A DNA stretch of 64,000 nt from assembly GCA_016219005.1 (NCBI GenBank), contig JACRCN010000041.1:21267-85266 (forward strand). Direction: 5' to 3'. Both the position numbers and the translations under genes were made by a program. The notes beneath the pieces are model-generated. The model saw only the letters and a program-made list of their open reading frames with translations, ran no database searches and had not been told where the DNA came from. Of the stretch, positions 50,490 to 60,725 are shown piece after piece; position 1 is the stretch's first letter, and each line of letters opens with the position of its first letter. This stretch comes from Deltaproteobacteria bacterium. Its GTDB lineage: Bacteria; Desulfobacterota; Desulfobacteria; Desulfobacterales; SpSt-501.

Positions 50490-51578
50490 ATGAAACGTGC
50501 GCTGATTACCGGTGTCACCGGGCAGGACGGCGCGTACCTGGCCGAGTATCTTTTAAAAAAAGGCTACGAAGTGCACGGCATCAAGCGCCGCGCCTCGTCC
50601 TTCAACACGGGTCGTGTGGACCACCTGTACCGCGACCCGCACGAAGCCGGCGTTCGTTTTTTCATGCATTACGGCGACCTCACGGATGCCACGAACCTGA
50701 TCCGGATCATCCAGGAGGTCCAGCCCGATGAGATCTACAACCTGGGCGCTCAAAGCCATGTCATGGTGTCCTTTGAGACGCCCGAGTACACCGCCAATAC
50801 CGACGGGCTGGGCACGCTGCGTTTGCTCGAAGCCATTCGCATCTTGAAGCTCGAGCACAAGACCCGCTTCTACCAGGCCTCCACATCCGAGCTCTTCGGC
50901 CAAGTTCAGGAAGTGCCCCAAACGGAAAAGACTCCCTTTTACCCGCGTTCGCCTTACGGGGCCGCCAAACTCTACGCCTACTGGATAACGATCAACTACC
51001 GCGAAGCGTATGGCATGTATGCCTGCAACGGCATCCTTTTCAACCATGAATCGCCGATCCGCGGGGAGACGTTCGTGTCCCGCAAGATCACCCGGGCGCT
51101 GACCCGGATTAAATTGGGCCTGCAGGATGCCCTTTTCGTCGGCAATCTCGACGCCCGGCGGGACTGGGGGCACGCGCGGGATTACGTCCGCATGCAATGG
51201 CTGATGCTCCAGCAAGCGGCGCCCGAAGATTATGTGATCGCCACCGGGCGCCAGCATTCGGTCCGGGAGTTCATCGAAGCCGCCGGCGCCTGCATCGGTC
51301 TGCGCATCCGCTGGCACGGCGAGGGGCTCGAGGAGAAGGGCCTTGACGTCGAGACCGGAAAAGCCATCGTGGCCGTGGACCCGCGCTACTTCCGCCCGGC
51401 CGAAGTGGACACGCTTCTGGGGGATGCCACCAAGGCCCGGCAGCAGCTGGGTTGGGAACCGCAGGTCACGTTCGAGAAGCTCGTCGAGGAGATGGTGCGA
51501 GCCGATCTCAAGGAAGCCGAACGCGATGCCCTCTGCCGGCAGGAGGGTTTCAATACCTTCAACCACTACGAGACGTGA
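50490..51578 (+). CDS. gmd: GDP-mannose 4,6-dehydratase
   Basis: A 362-residue extended [19 protein letters not shown], the [14 protein letters not shown] region, [15 protein letters not shown] with the catalytic threonine/serine-glutamate pair, active-site YGAAK, and [16 protein letters not shown]. It dehydrates GDP-mannose to GDP-4-keto-6-deoxymannose, the first step to fucose, rhamnose or perosamine in surface polysaccharide. The next-step enzymes (fcl/rmd/per) are not adjacent. AGGAG precedes the ATG. Confidence 0.97.
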   Translation: MKRALITGVTGQDGAYLAEYLLKKGYEVHGIKRRASSFNTGRVDHLYRDPHEAGVRFFMHYGDLTDATNLIRIIQEVQPDEIYNLGAQSHVMVSFETPEYTANTDGLGTLRLLEAIRILKLEHKTRFYQASTSELFGQVQEVPQTEKTPFYPRSPYGAAKLYAYWITINYREAYGMYACNGILFNHESPIRGETFVSRKITRALTRIKLGLQDALFVGNLDARRDWGHARDYVRMQWLMLQQAAPEDYVIATGRQHSVREFIEAAGACIGLRIRWHGEGLEEKGLDVETGKAIVAVDPRYFRPAEVDTLLGDATKARQQLGWEPQVTFEKLVEEMVRADLKEAERDALCRQEGFNTFNHYET

Positions 51579-51793
51579 TCCCCTCGCCGATTCAAAAAAG
51601 GGTTGTGCCTTCATTCGTTTTCGAATAACCTGAGGCGACGATACCGGGGGCCTTGCCGCGTTGGACGCAGCGTCGGCACGGTGCGCTTTCATCTCGGTGG
51701 GGATCGCATCAGACCCCACCCGCCGCGAGTTTATAAAACGCTGGACCGCTACCCCGCGAATGGGCATGCAATGAAGCCGCAAAGGAGGATTCG

Positions 51794-52258
51794 GTGAATC
51801 AGATGAAAATGGGTGCCAATGTCGGGAAACTTTTCACCCTGGCGATGATCCTGATGGTGCTCGCCGCCTGCCAGAGCATGGACAAGGGGGACACCAAGAA
51901 GGTCGAAGCCCAAAAACGCCTGCCCGACGTGCGCGAGTTCGAGGACGTGCTGGTGCCGCGGGACATGCTTGTCGACCGTGATGCGTCGTTCGTCTACCGC
52001 GGCGCCGGCCAGCCGATGGGTCTGCTGCGCCTGTCCGGCCGCGTTGACGCGACTTCTCTCATGCGGTTTTTCAAGACCAACCTGCCGAACGACGGCTGGC
52101 AATTGGTGAGCGAGCTGCGCGGGCCGCAGTCGCTCTTGATGTACCAAAAGGCCAGGCGCTTGTGCCTGATCCTCATCGAGGACGCAAGCTTCCAGACGTT
52201 CGCGGACGTCTGGGTCGTGCCTGCGAACGATTCCGTCGATACCGGCATCCGTAAATAA
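51794..52258 (+). CDS. Conserved small lipoprotein, function unknown
   Basis: A 154-residue protein starting at GTG five bases after AAAGGAGG. The N-terminus is a lipoprotein signal peptide with lipobox LAAC (cysteine at about residue 26). The rest is a single alpha/beta domain with SLMRFFKTNLPNDGWQLVSELRGPQSLLMYQKARRLCLILI-like alternation; the central NDGW.L pattern resembles small outer-membrane-anchored proteins of deltaproteobacteria, but I cannot name a family. It is followed by the uracil-DNA glycosylase gene. Confidence 0.72.
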   Translation: MNQMKMGANVGKLFTLAMILMVLAACQSMDKGDTKKVEAQKRLPDVREFEDVLVPRDMLVDRDASFVYRGAGQPMGLLRLSGRVDATSLMRFFKTNLPNDGWQLVSELRGPQSLLMYQKARRLCLILIEDASFQTFADVWVVPANDSVDTGIRK

Positions 52259-52280
52259 GAGTGGCGGAAGACCCGCAGCG

Positions 52281-52994
52281 GTGAACATGGTCGACACCCA
52301 GAAATTCGTCCAGACCATCGACGAGCTGGAACGCACCCTGCGCCAGCTAGCGGACAGCGGGGTCAGGGGATTCGACTGCGCGCCGGGCGCGCTGGACACC
52401 CTGCAGGCCTGGGGCCGGCAGCGGTCCCAGCCTCAAGCGCCCGAAAGCCTGGAAGCAATCCGGGAGGATATCGGCGACTGCCGGCGCTGCAAGCTTTGCC
52501 GGAGCCGGACCCGCATCGTCTATGGGGCCGGCAGCTCCCGGGCCCGGCTCATGTTCATCGGCGAGGGTCCGGGCCAGGACGAGGACCGATCCGGGGAGCC
52601 ATTCGTCGGGGCGGCCGGGCAGCTGTTGACCCGCATCATCGCGGCGATCAACCTCCGCCGTGAGGATGTCTATATCACCAACGTGGTGAAGTGCCGTCCG
52701 CCTGAAAACCGCCTGCCGGAGCCGGACGAAATCGCCACCTGCTCCCCGTTTCTGCGGCGCCAGATCGCCGCGATCCGGCCCGTCCTCATCTGCCTGCTCG
52801 GCGGCTGTGCCGCTCAGAGCCTCCTGAACACGACGGAGTCGATTTCGCGGCTGCGGGGGCGATTTTTCGAGCTCCAGGGCTGCCGGGTCCTGCCTACCTA
52901 TCATCCGGCCTACCTCCTGCGCAACCCGGAGAAAAAGCGCGCGGTGTGGGAGGACGTGCAGATGTTGATGAAGGAATACCCGTATGAAGGCTAA
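52281..52994 (+). CDS. Uracil-DNA glycosylase, family 4 (4Fe-4S)
   Basis: A 237-residue protein. The catalytic motif GEGPGQDED (about 94-102) and the HPAYLLRNP motif near the C-terminus are typical of family 4/5 enzymes. The cluster cysteines are C67-x2-C70, C138 (VKCRPP) and C154. About 60 residues precede the catalytic domain. It removes uracil from DNA. It starts at GTG 52281 or ATG 52287 and overlaps the start of the NfeD gene by 11 bases. Confidence 0.94.
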   Translation: MNMVDTQKFVQTIDELERTLRQLADSGVRGFDCAPGALDTLQAWGRQRSQPQAPESLEAIREDIGDCRRCKLCRSRTRIVYGAGSSRARLMFIGEGPGQDEDRSGEPFVGAAGQLLTRIIAAINLRREDVYITNVVKCRPPENRLPEPDEIATCSPFLRRQIAAIRPVLICLLGGCAAQSLLNTTESISRLRGRFFELQGCRVLPTYHPAYLLRNPEKKRAVWEDVQMLMKEYPYEG

Positions 52995-54276
52995 AATCGC
53001 CTCGGGGATTCTCATGGCCGTGTTTTTTTTCGGGCTTACCGGGGCTTCCGGCGATACGGCTGAGGTTTACATCATCCGCGTGGCGGACGCCATCAGCCCC
53101 GGAACGGCCGAATTCATCCACCACGGCATCAAGACCGCCGAGAAGCTGCCGGCCGCCTGCATCATCGTCGAGCTGGACACCCCCGGCGGGTTGGCCGAGT
53201 CCATGCGCCGGATCGTCCAGGACATCCTCGCCAGCACCGTACCGGTGGTCGTCTACGTGGCCCCGGGGGGCGCGCGGGCGGCTTCGGCCGGGGTGATGAT
53301 TACGATGGCCGCCGACATCGCCGCCATGGCCCCGGGCACCAGCATCGGGGCGGCTCACCCGGTCGGGGCGGGGGGCCAGGAGATCGGCGGCACGCTGTCC
53401 GACAAAGTGTTGAACGACATGGTGGCACAGGCCAAGAGCGTGGCCGAACACCGGGGCCGCAACCCGCAGTGGGTGGAGCGGGCGATCCGTGAGAGTGTGT
53501 CCGCCACCGAAACCGAGGCGCTGAAGGAGAACGTCATCGACCTGATCGCTCAGGACACGGACGATCTTATCCGGCAGATCAACGGCCGAACCGTAGCGGG
53601 CAAAGGTACCCTGCGCCTCGATACCCCCCGGAAGACGGTGCTCGAGGAGGACCTGCGGACCAAGATCCTGAAGACGATCAGCAGCCCCAACATCGCTTAC
53701 ATCCTGTTGATGCTCGGGCTCGCGGGGCTTTACTTTGAGTTCTCGCACCCCGGGGCCGTCTTTCCCGGGGTGGTCGGCGGGATCTGCCTGGTGCTCGCCT
53801 TCTTTGCCCTGCAGACGCTGCCGGTCAACTATGCGGGGATCATTCTCATCGTCCTGGCGATCATCTTTTTCATCATGGAGATGAAAATCGCAAGCTACGG
53901 GCTGCTGAGCGTGGCCGGGATCGCCTGCCTGCTGTTGGGCTCCCTCATGCTGTTCGAGGGGGAAAGCTCCGAGAGCCGGCTTGCCTGGGGCGTGCTCGCG
54001 CCCACGCTGATCCTGATTTCCGGTTTTTTCACCGCCGTGGCCTTTCTGGTGTTCCGCTCCCAGGCGTCCAGGCCGGTAACCGGCTCCGCCGGGCTGGTAG
54101 GCGAAATCGGCGTCGTGCAAAAGACGTTGGCGCCCCGCGGCAAGGTCTTGGTCCACGGCGAGCTCTGGAACGCCGTCGCCCCAATGGCCATCGACGAAAA
54201 CGTGCGGGTTCGGGTGGTCAAGGTCACAGGCTTGCTGTTGGAGGTGGAACCGGCCGAGGAGCCCCGCAGGGCATAA
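52984..54276 (+). CDS. NfeD-family membrane-bound ClpP-class serine protease
   Basis: A 430-residue protein: signal peptide, a ClpP-like domain (25-220) with ELDTPGG, catalytic serine S101 in ARAASAG and probable catalytic lysine K141, then four to five membrane helices (about 233-355) and a C-terminal OB-fold NfeD domain ending near EVEPAE. This full-length form cleaves hydrophobic segments of its partner slipin. That partner is the next gene, 45 bp away. Together they act in membrane quality control. Confidence 0.95.
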   Translation: MKAKIASGILMAVFFFGLTGASGDTAEVYIIRVADAISPGTAEFIHHGIKTAEKLPAACIIVELDTPGGLAESMRRIVQDILASTVPVVVYVAPGGARAASAGVMITMAADIAAMAPGTSIGAAHPVGAGGQEIGGTLSDKVLNDMVAQAKSVAEHRGRNPQWVERAIRESVSATETEALKENVIDLIAQDTDDLIRQINGRTVAGKGTLRLDTPRKTVLEEDLRTKILKTISSPNIAYILLMLGLAGLYFEFSHPGAVFPGVVGGICLVLAFFALQTLPVNYAGIILIVLAIIFFIMEMKIASYGLLSVAGIACLLLGSLMLFEGESSESRLAWGVLAPTLILISGFFTAVAFLVFRSQASRPVTGSAGLVGEIGVVQKTLAPRGKVLVHGELWNAVAPMAIDENVRVRVVKVTGLLLEVEPAEEPRRA

Positions 54277-54321
54277 CCGCAGGGCCGTCCGCACCTCGAC
54301 CCACCTGACAAGGAGGTTTCC

Positions 54322-55080
54322 ATGTACGCCGGACTGGCAGTCGTTTTACTGATCCTGTTTTTTCTATCGGCCTCGTTGAAGGTTCTCAACGAGTACGAGC
54401 GTGGGGTGATCTTCCGCCTCGGCCGGATCATTGCTGCGAAGGGACCCGGGCTGATCATCCTGATCCCCATCATCGATCGCATTGTCAAAGTGAGCCTGCG
54501 GCTGGTGGCGCTGGACGTGGACCCGCAGGACGTGATCACCCGGGACAACGTTTCGGTCAAGGTCAACGCGGTGCTTTACTTCCGCGTCATCGACCCGGTG
54601 AAGGCGATCGTGCAGGTGGAGAACTACGCCTACGCCATGAGCCAGCTCGCCCAGACCACCCTGCGTAGCGTCTGCGGCCAGGCCGAGCTCGACGATCTTT
54701 TGTCCGAACGCGACAAAATCAATGCCAAGCTCCAGGAAATCCTGGACACTCACACCGACCCCTGGGGCATCAAGGTCACCACCGTTGAACTCAAACAGAT
54801 CGATTTGCCCCAGGAGATGCAGCGGGCCATTGCCCGGCAGGCCGAAGCCGAGCGCGAGCGGCGCGCCAAGGTCATCAACGCCGAGGGCGAGTTCCAGGCG
54901 GCCGCCAAGCTCGCGCAAGCCTCCGGTATCATCGAGAACCACCCGGTCGCCCTGCAGCTGCGTTACCTGCAGACCATGCGGGAAATGGCGGCGGAGAGCA
55001 ACTCGACGACGTTTTTCCCGATACCCCTGGATCTTTTCAAGCCTTTTTTTCAGAATCGGGTGGAGAAGGAAAAGGCCTGA
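54322..55080 (+). CDS. Slipin (stomatin/prohibitin-like SPFH protein)
   Basis: A 252-residue membrane-associated protein: one N-terminal helix, then the SPFH domain ([16 protein letters not shown] through [16 protein letters not shown]) and a coiled-coil region rich in A, E and R (about 165-210). It is the usual substrate and partner of the NfeD protease upstream. AAGGAGG precedes the ATG. It is not a secreted enzyme; it forms oligomeric rings in the membrane. Confidence 0.96.
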   Translation: MYAGLAVVLLILFFLSASLKVLNEYERGVIFRLGRIIAAKGPGLIILIPIIDRIVKVSLRLVALDVDPQDVITRDNVSVKVNAVLYFRVIDPVKAIVQVENYAYAMSQLAQTTLRSVCGQAELDDLLSERDKINAKLQEILDTHTDPWGIKVTTVELKQIDLPQEMQRAIARQAEAERERRAKVINAEGEFQAAAKLAQASGIIENHPVALQLRYLQTMREMAAESNSTTFFPIPLDLFKPFFQNRVEKEKA

Positions 55081-55288
55081 CGTCAACGACCGACCGCCGC
55101 GGAGTGACCGGGCGGTTTCGCTATTGACAGGGTAAAACGAAATAGTTTATGAAGTCGGGCGCTGGAAATATGGAAACTGCCATCACGACCGGCAGCGCGA
55201 TGTCATTCTGACGCCACCATCGGGCGGAGGCTCATCGGCCTCCGTTCGTGCTTTCCGCTGCCGCCATGCACAAGGAGTCGATCAGACC

Positions 55289-55621
55289 ATGAGCGAGAAG
55301 AAGGAAATCGAAATCTGGGGGCGCCCCCTGGAAAAAATGACCACCAAGGACTTGAAGGAGGTCGCCTTGCAGGCCGGGGGCATCTTCGGCGTGCACGGCA
55401 TGAAGAAGGAACAGCTGGTGGACGCCCTGCGCAAGGCCAAAGGCATCGAGTCGGCGCCCATGAAGAAGACCGATGCGTCGACCCGCCAGCTCAAGGCGCA
55501 GATCCGGGCCATGCGGTCCCAGCGGATGGCGGCCGTTGCGGCCAACAACCGCAAGACGGCCACGATCCTCCGGCGGCGCATCGCACGGCTCAAGAAGAAG
55601 ACCCGGCATGCATCGGCCTGA
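55289..55621 (+). CDS. Rho-N/SAP-like helical protein, function unknown
   Basis: A 110-residue, very basic protein. Residues about 12-55 (MTTKDLKEVALQAGG, then MKKEQLVDALRKAKG) form the helix-extended-helix of a Rho termination factor N-terminal domain, which binds nucleic acid. The rest is Lys/Arg-rich. It lies alone between the slipin gene and a repeat element. A role in nucleic-acid binding is likely; nothing more can be said. Confidence 0.75.
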   Translation: MSEKKEIEIWGRPLEKMTTKDLKEVALQAGGIFGVHGMKKEQLVDALRKAKGIESAPMKKTDASTRQLKAQIRAMRSQRMAAVAANNRKTATILRRRIARLKKKTRHASA

Positions 55622-55624
55622 ACC

Positions 55625-55763
55625 GGGTGTTGAAAAACAAGCATCCGGCCGGCCGTCCGGGCGTGCGGCGTTTTGGAAGGCGCAGCCTATTCAGCGATAT
55701 ATGCGCATTTACAAAACCCGCACCACGCCGGTTCACGGCCTCAGGCGCGGTTTTTCAACACCC
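55625..55763. repeat. 139-bp element with 14-bp inverted ends
   Basis: GGGTGTTGAAAAAC at 55625-55638 and its exact complement at 55750-55763 bound a GC-rich interior without a coding frame. It starts three bases after the stop codon of the 55289 gene. Size and plan resemble the elements at 7818 and 38679 but the ends differ in sequence. Probably a small non-autonomous repeat or a long transcript hairpin. Confidence 0.6.
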
Positions 55764-55822
55764 CGTAAAGCCCCATGACGGCCAGCGGCTTGTTTCCGCG
55801 GCCCCAACCGGTGCCGCCGGCG

Positions 55823-56392
55823 ATGATCGACCCGGCGTCGGTCGCCTTTGACGTCGACGGGGTGATTGCGGACACCATGGCGCTCTTCCTCGAGATCGCG
55901 CGGGACGAGTTCGACGTGCGCGGGATCCGTTACGAGGACATCACCTGCTACAACCTGGTGGACTGCATCGGCATGGACCCGGCGGTCATCGACCGCATCC
56001 TGAGCCGAATCCTGGACGGGCGGTACACGCGGCCTCTGAAAGCGATCCCCGGCGCGGCCGGGGTCCTGCGGCGGGTCGCCCGGCGGGCCGAGCCCCTGCT
56101 GCTGGTCACCGCGCGGCCGCACATCGGCCCCGTGGACGCCTGGGTGCGCGGCCTTCTCGCGGACGATGCCGCCGGCGTCGAGATCGTGGCGACCGGCGCG
56201 TTCGAGGCCAAGACCGAGGTGCTGCTCGACCGGGGGATCACCCATTTCGTCGAGGACCGGCTTGAAACCTGTTTCACGCTGGCGCCGACCGGCATTACAC
56301 CGGTTCTTTTCGCCCAGCCGTGGAACCGCAAGCCCCACCCGTTTGTGGAAGTGTCCTCGTGGGCGGAGCTCGACGAGCTGATTCAATGGTGA
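55823..56392 (+). CDS. HAD-superfamily hydrolase / 5'-nucleotidase-like
   Basis: A 189-residue protein of the haloacid dehalogenase fold. Motif I FDVDGVIADT carries the nucleophile and acid aspartates, motif II is LLVTARP, and the acidic motif is FVEDRLE. Such small members act as phosphatases on nucleotides or sugar phosphates. An earlier ATG at 55775 would place 16 extra residues before VAFDVDG; I prefer 55823, though neither has a good ribosome site. It is followed by xerC. Confidence 0.75.
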   Translation: MIDPASVAFDVDGVIADTMALFLEIARDEFDVRGIRYEDITCYNLVDCIGMDPAVIDRILSRILDGRYTRPLKAIPGAAGVLRRVARRAEPLLLVTARPHIGPVDAWVRGLLADDAAGVEIVATGAFEAKTEVLLDRGITHFVEDRLETCFTLAPTGITPVLFAQPWNRKPHPFVEVSSWAELDELIQW

Positions 56393-56505
56393 CGGCTTCG
56401 CCCGGCGTGACGGGCACGCGTTCCCGGGTGCGCCTGCAAAACGGTTTCAGACAGTCCATCCAGCGGGTTTTCACGAGTCCGCCAACGACATGAGCGGTTG
56501 CAGCA

Positions 56506-57441
56506 ATGACGCCTTCTGGTTTAATAGATGCCGTTCGCGAGTTTGTCGAGTCCCTTTCCGCCGAAAAAGGCTACTCGATTCACACCTGCCGCGCCTACCG
56601 CCGAGACTTGGAGGAGTTCACTGCCTACTTGGACGGCAACGCGGGTGGGCCGCCCCCCGGGAAGGGCGCGAAAAAGGACCTCGGGCCCAATGGCGTAACC
56701 CCCCTGATGATCCGGGGATACCTGGGGTACCTGCATCGGAAAAACCAGAAATCGAGTGTCGCGCGAAAATTGTCCACCCTGCGCAGCTTCTTCAAGTCTC
56801 TGGTCAAGAAGGGGCTGATTGAGGCAAACCCGGCCGAAGGGCTGCTCACGCCCAAGCGGGAGAAGACCATCCCGGTCTATCTGACCGTCGACGAGATTTT
56901 CCGGCTGCTGGATTCGATCGAGAGCGACGCACTGCTCGCGGCGCGCAACCGGGCCATTTTCGAAACGCTCTATTCCTGCGGCATCCGTGTTTCGGAGCTG
57001 ACCGGGCTGGACGTCTTCGACCTCGACGCGTCGGCGGCAACCGTGCGGGTGTTCGGCAAGGGCGGCAAGGAGCGTGTGGTTCCGATCGGCCGCAAGGCCC
57101 TGGATGCCATCGAACGCTACCGGGAGCGTCTGCGCGCCGAGACAGGGATCGGGGCCGATCGCAACGGACCGCTTTTTATCAACCGGCAGCGGCAGCGGCT
57201 GACGGCGCGATCCGTGGGCCGCATCTTGAAGAAGCTGGCGGCGGCCTGTGGCATCGCAACACCGATTTCGCCCCACGGCCTGCGCCACACGTTCGCCACC
57301 CACATGCTCGATGCCGGTGCGGACCTGCGCAGCGTGCAGGAGCTGCTCGGGCACCGGAACCTTTCCACGACACAGAAGTACACCCACGTGAGCATCGACC
57401 GGCTGATGGAAACCTATGACAAGGCGCATCCGCGGAAATGA
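56506..57441 (+). CDS. xerC: Tyrosine recombinase XerC
   Basis: A 311-residue tyrosine recombinase. Core-binding domain about 1-115, catalytic domain 120-311 with R161 (GIRVSELTGL), lysine of the beta-hairpin (GKGGKER), H257-x2-R260 (HGLRHTFATH), H283 (LGHRNL) and the nucleophile Y292. It precedes hslV and hslU, the classical xerC/codV-clpQ-clpY arrangement, so it is the housekeeping chromosome dimer resolution enzyme and not a phage integrase. The dif site is not evident in this window. Confidence 0.93.
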   Translation: MTPSGLIDAVREFVESLSAEKGYSIHTCRAYRRDLEEFTAYLDGNAGGPPPGKGAKKDLGPNGVTPLMIRGYLGYLHRKNQKSSVARKLSTLRSFFKSLVKKGLIEANPAEGLLTPKREKTIPVYLTVDEIFRLLDSIESDALLAARNRAIFETLYSCGIRVSELTGLDVFDLDASAATVRVFGKGGKERVVPIGRKALDAIERYRERLRAETGIGADRNGPLFINRQRQRLTARSVGRILKKLAAACGIATPISPHGLRHTFATHMLDAGADLRSVQELLGHRNLSTTQKYTHVSIDRLMETYDKAHPRK

Positions 57442-57482
57442 ACCTTTCCCGATCCAAATAAGACAGTGGGGCAGAGAATTCG

Positions 57483-58037
57483 ATGAGCATGAGCGCTGAG
57501 TCGGGTATGACGTATCACGGCACGACCATTCTGGCCGTCCGGCACCAGGGGCGGACGGCAGTCGCCGGCGACGGCCAGGTCACGCTGAACGCCAGCGTGA
57601 TCAAGCACCGCGCCAAAAAAGTGCGGCGGATCTACAACGACAAGATCATCGTCGGATTCGCCGGGGCCACTGCCGACGCCCTGAGCCTTTCGGAGCGGCT
57701 GCAGGAAAAGCTCGAACGTTACAACGGCAACCTCACCCGCGCGGCGGCCGAGCTCGCCCGGGACTGGCGGACCGACAAGTACCTGCGGCGGCTCGAGGCC
57801 GCCATGGTGGCGGTGGATGAGCAGCGGATGTACCTCGTCTCGGGCAACGGGGACGTGATCGAGCCCGATGAAGGCATCATCGGCATCGGTTCCGGCGGGG
57901 TGGCCGCCCAGGCGGCCGCGGCCGCCCTGATCCGGCACACCGGCCTCGACGCGCGCAGCATTGCGGAGGAAGCGCTGAAAATCGCTTCCTCCATCTGTGT
58001 CTACACCAACGACGTCATTACGGTGGAAGAAATTTGA
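57483..58037 (+). CDS. hslV: ATP-dependent protease subunit HslV
   Basis: A 184-residue proteasome-like peptidase. The catalytic threonine is the first residue of TTILAVRH (residue 14 from this start) after removal of a short leader; the conserved GDGQVTLN and the [14 protein letters not shown] segment follow. The leader is unusually long (13 residues); an internal ATG before TYHGTT may be the true start. It forms the peptidase core of HslUV. Its stop overlaps the TTG start of hslU. Confidence 0.97.
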   Translation: MSMSAESGMTYHGTTILAVRHQGRTAVAGDGQVTLNASVIKHRAKKVRRIYNDKIIVGFAGATADALSLSERLQEKLERYNGNLTRAAAELARDWRTDKYLRRLEAAMVAVDEQRMYLVSGNGDVIEPDEGIIGIGSGGVAAQAAAAALIRHTGLDARSIAEEALKIASSICVYTNDVITVEEI

Positions 58038-59410
58038 AGACATTGAAACCCTCCGAGATCGTCACCGAATTGGACAAATACATCATCGGCCAGCACCAGG
58101 CCAAGCGATCGGTGGCCGTAGCGCTGCGCAACCGCTGGCGGCGGCAGCAGGTGCCGGCCGAGCTGCGCAATGAAATCGCACCCAAGAACATCATCCTGAT
58201 CGGGCCGACCGGGGTCGGCAAGACCGAAATCGCCCGCCGGCTGTCGATGCTCACGGAGTCTCCCTTTCACAAGGTGGAGGCCTCCAAGTTCACCGAGGTG
58301 GGCTACGTCGGCCGGGATGTCGAATCGATGGTGCGGGAGCTGCTCGAGATGACCATCACGCTCGACAAGGCCCGCGAGCACGAAGCCGTGAAGGAAAAGG
58401 CCCGCCGGATGGCCGAGGAGCGGATGCTGGACTTGCTCCTGCCCAAATCCGGTCCCGTCCAGGCCGGCCGCTCTCCGGACCCCGGCGAGACCCAGATCGA
58501 GCTGGTCACCGCGGCCGCCCCTGAGTCCCTCTCCACCCGGGAAAAACTGCGCAGCCTCCTGCGCCAGGGCAAACTCGACCAGCGCTACGTCGACTTGGAA
58601 ATCCCGGATCGCGGCGGCGGGCCGATGGTTGAGATTTTTTCGAACGCCGGCATGGAGGAGATGGGGATCAATTTCAAGGACATGCTCGGCGGGCTTTTCC
58701 CGAAGGGCATCAAACGGCGCAAGCTGAAGGTGCCGGAGGCCATGGATGCGCTCGCCCATGAAGAGGCTCAGGGCCTGGTGGACATGGAGAAGATCGTCAA
58801 GCACGCCATCGAAAAAGTCGAGCAGGCCGGGATCATTTTCATCGACGAGATCGACAAGATCGTCGCCAAGAACGGGAGTCATGGCCCCGACGTCTCCCGC
58901 GAAGGGGTGCAGCGCGATCTGCTGCCGGTGGTCGAGGGCTGCACGGTTGCGACCAAGCACGGCCCGGTCAGGACCGACCACATCCTGTTCGTCGCCTCGG
59001 GCGCGTTTCACACCGTGAAGCCGTCCGATCTGATTCCCGAGCTTCAGGGGCGCTTCCCGATCCGGGTCGAACTCGATGCATTGGGGCGGGCAGAGTTCGT
59101 GCGCATCCTGACCGAGCCGAAAAACGCCCTGGTGCTGCAGTACACCGCGCTGCTGAAGACCGATGGGATCGACATCGTTTTTTCGAAGGAGGCAGTGGAC
59201 GAGATCGCCCGGCTGGCCGAAGAGGTGAACACCCGCACCGAGAACATCGGCGCGCGGAGGTTGCACACCCTGATGGAGCGGCTGCTTGAGGAGGTCCTCT
59301 TCGACGCGCCCGACCTGCCCGAACAGCGGGTGGTCGTCGACCCGCGCTATGTGGAAACCCGGCTGAAGGACATCATCAGCAGCGAGGACCTCAGCCGGTT
59401 TATTTTGTAG
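58034..59410 (+). CDS. hslU: ATP-dependent protease ATPase subunit HslU
   Basis: A 458-residue AAA+ unfoldase starting at TTG, four bases inside the end of hslV. Walker [10 protein letters not shown], the GYVGRDVE pore loop, the family's I-domain (about 110-245), Walker [11 protein letters not shown] and the arginine finger region near the C-terminus are all present. It unfolds substrates for HslV. TTG start with close overlap shows coupled translation. Confidence 0.98.
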   Translation: MKTLKPSEIVTELDKYIIGQHQAKRSVAVALRNRWRRQQVPAELRNEIAPKNIILIGPTGVGKTEIARRLSMLTESPFHKVEASKFTEVGYVGRDVESMVRELLEMTITLDKAREHEAVKEKARRMAEERMLDLLLPKSGPVQAGRSPDPGETQIELVTAAAPESLSTREKLRSLLRQGKLDQRYVDLEIPDRGGGPMVEIFSNAGMEEMGINFKDMLGGLFPKGIKRRKLKVPEAMDALAHEEAQGLVDMEKIVKHAIEKVEQAGIIFIDEIDKIVAKNGSHGPDVSREGVQRDLLPVVEGCTVATKHGPVRTDHILFVASGAFHTVKPSDLIPELQGRFPIRVELDALGRAEFVRILTEPKNALVLQYTALLKTDGIDIVFSKEAVDEIARLAEEVNTRTENIGARRLHTLMERLLEEVLFDAPDLPEQRVVVDPRYVETRLKDIISSEDLSRFIL

Positions 59411-59504
59411 TCCATGGCTTCGAACCTGTTCAGCCGGTTGGGTCGGTTGAACCGGTCAGCGGGTCGGAATCCACCGGATGATTCAAAGACAGGGAGGTCT
59501 TGGA

Positions 59505-60725
59505 ATGACAAACGCGATGATGGATCGGGCCAACGAAGTGATCGCTAAAACCTACAAGCGGTTCCCGGTCGTGATCACGCGGGGCAGCGGTTGCACCTTG
59601 TGGGATGACGCGGGCAAACGCTACACCGATTTCGTGGCCGGCATCGCCGTCTGCAACCTGGGGCATGCGCACCCGAAAATCGCGGAGGCCCTGTCCGCAC
59701 AGGCCCATACGCTATGGCACGTCTCCAACCTCTTCTACAGCGTGCCCCAGATGGAACTGGCGGCCTGGCTGACGGCCCACAGCTTCGCCGACCGGGTGTT
59801 CTTCTGCAACAGCGGGGCCGAGGCGAACGAGGCCGCCATCAAGCTGGCGCGCAAGTATTTCAAAGAGGCCGGGCAGGGCCAGCGGTTCCGGATCATCAGC
59901 ATGGAGCAGTCCTTCCATGGCCGGACCATGGCGACCCTTTCGGCCACCGGACAGGATAAGATCAAGCACGGGTTCGACCCGTTGCTGGAGGGTTTCGATT
60001 TCGCGCCCTTCGACGATCCCGCGGCCCTTCGGGCGAAAATCGGCCCCGCCACCGCCGCGGTCATGCTCGAGCCGGTGCAGGGCGAGGGCGGCGTGCGCTG
60101 CCCCCGGCCCGACTACCTGAAACAGGTCCGCGCGCTGTGCGACGAGGCCGGCCTGCTGCTCATTTTCGACGAGATTCAGACCGGGATGGGCCGCACCGGG
60201 AAGCTCTTCGCCTACGAGCATGCCGGGGTGAAGCCCGACATCATGACGCTCGCCAAGGCACTGGCGAACGGCCTGCCGATGGGGGCCATGCTGGCTCGGG
60301 AGCAGGTGGCGGCCGCCTTCGGGCCGGGCTCCCACGCCTCGACTTTCGGCGGCACGCCCATCGTTTCGGCGGCGGCCCTGGAGGTTTGTCGGACCATGGA
60401 GCGGGACGGCATTCTGGAACACACCCGCCAGATCTCGGAGTACTTCCGTTCGAAGCTCGAATGGCTCAAGGGCCGGCATGCGGTCATCGAAGAGGTGCGC
60501 GGGGTGGGGCTGCTGCTCGGCATGCGGCTTGCGACCGAGGGGGAGCCCTTCGTGCTCCAGTGCATGGAGCAGGGCTTTCTGATCAACTGCGTGCAGGGCA
60601 ACATCCTGCGCTTCGTCCCCCCGCTCGTCATCAGCCGTGCGGAAATCGATGCGCTCACGGGTTGTCTGGATGGCATTTTCAGTGCGACCCTCGAGGCTGA
60701 AAGCAAGCGGGATCAGCATGCCTGA
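59505..60725 (+). CDS. argD: Acetylornithine aminotransferase
   Basis: A 406-residue class III PLP aminotransferase: HVSNLFYSVPQ, NSGAEANEAAIKLARKY, SFHGRTMATLSATG, the aspartate in IFDEIQTGMGRTG and the PLP lysine in TLAKALANGLP. It converts N-acetylglutamate semialdehyde to N-acetylornithine and may also act in lysine synthesis. GGGAGG precedes the ATG at 59505. Its last codons overlap the start of the argH remnant. Confidence 0.94.
   Translation: MTNAMMDRANEVIAKTYKRFPVVITRGSGCTLWDDAGKRYTDFVAGIAVCNLGHAHPKIAEALSAQAHTLWHVSNLFYSVPQMELAAWLTAHSFADRVFFCNSGAEANEAAIKLARKYFKEAGQGQRFRIISMEQSFHGRTMATLSATGQDKIKHGFDPLLEGFDFAPFDDPAALRAKIGPATAAVMLEPVQGEGGVRCPRPDYLKQVRALCDEAGLLLIFDEIQTGMGRTGKLFAYEHAGVKPDIMTLAKALANGLPMGAMLAREQVAAAFGPGSHASTFGGTPIVSAAALEVCRTMERDGILEHTRQISEYFRSKLEWLKGRHAVIEEVRGVGLLLGMRLATEGEPFVLQCMEQGFLINCVQGNILRFVPPLVISRAEIDALTGCLDGIFSATLEAESKRDQHA

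Noticed and set aside
52894..54294. Open frame of 466 codons on the minus strand
   Set aside because: Antisense to the NfeD protease gene; arginine-, glycine- and aspartate-rich noise.
56506..57441. Phage or integrative-element integrase
   Set aside because: The recombinase precedes hslV and hslU, the housekeeping xerC arrangement, and no att repeats or phage genes are near; it is not beside the tRNA genes.
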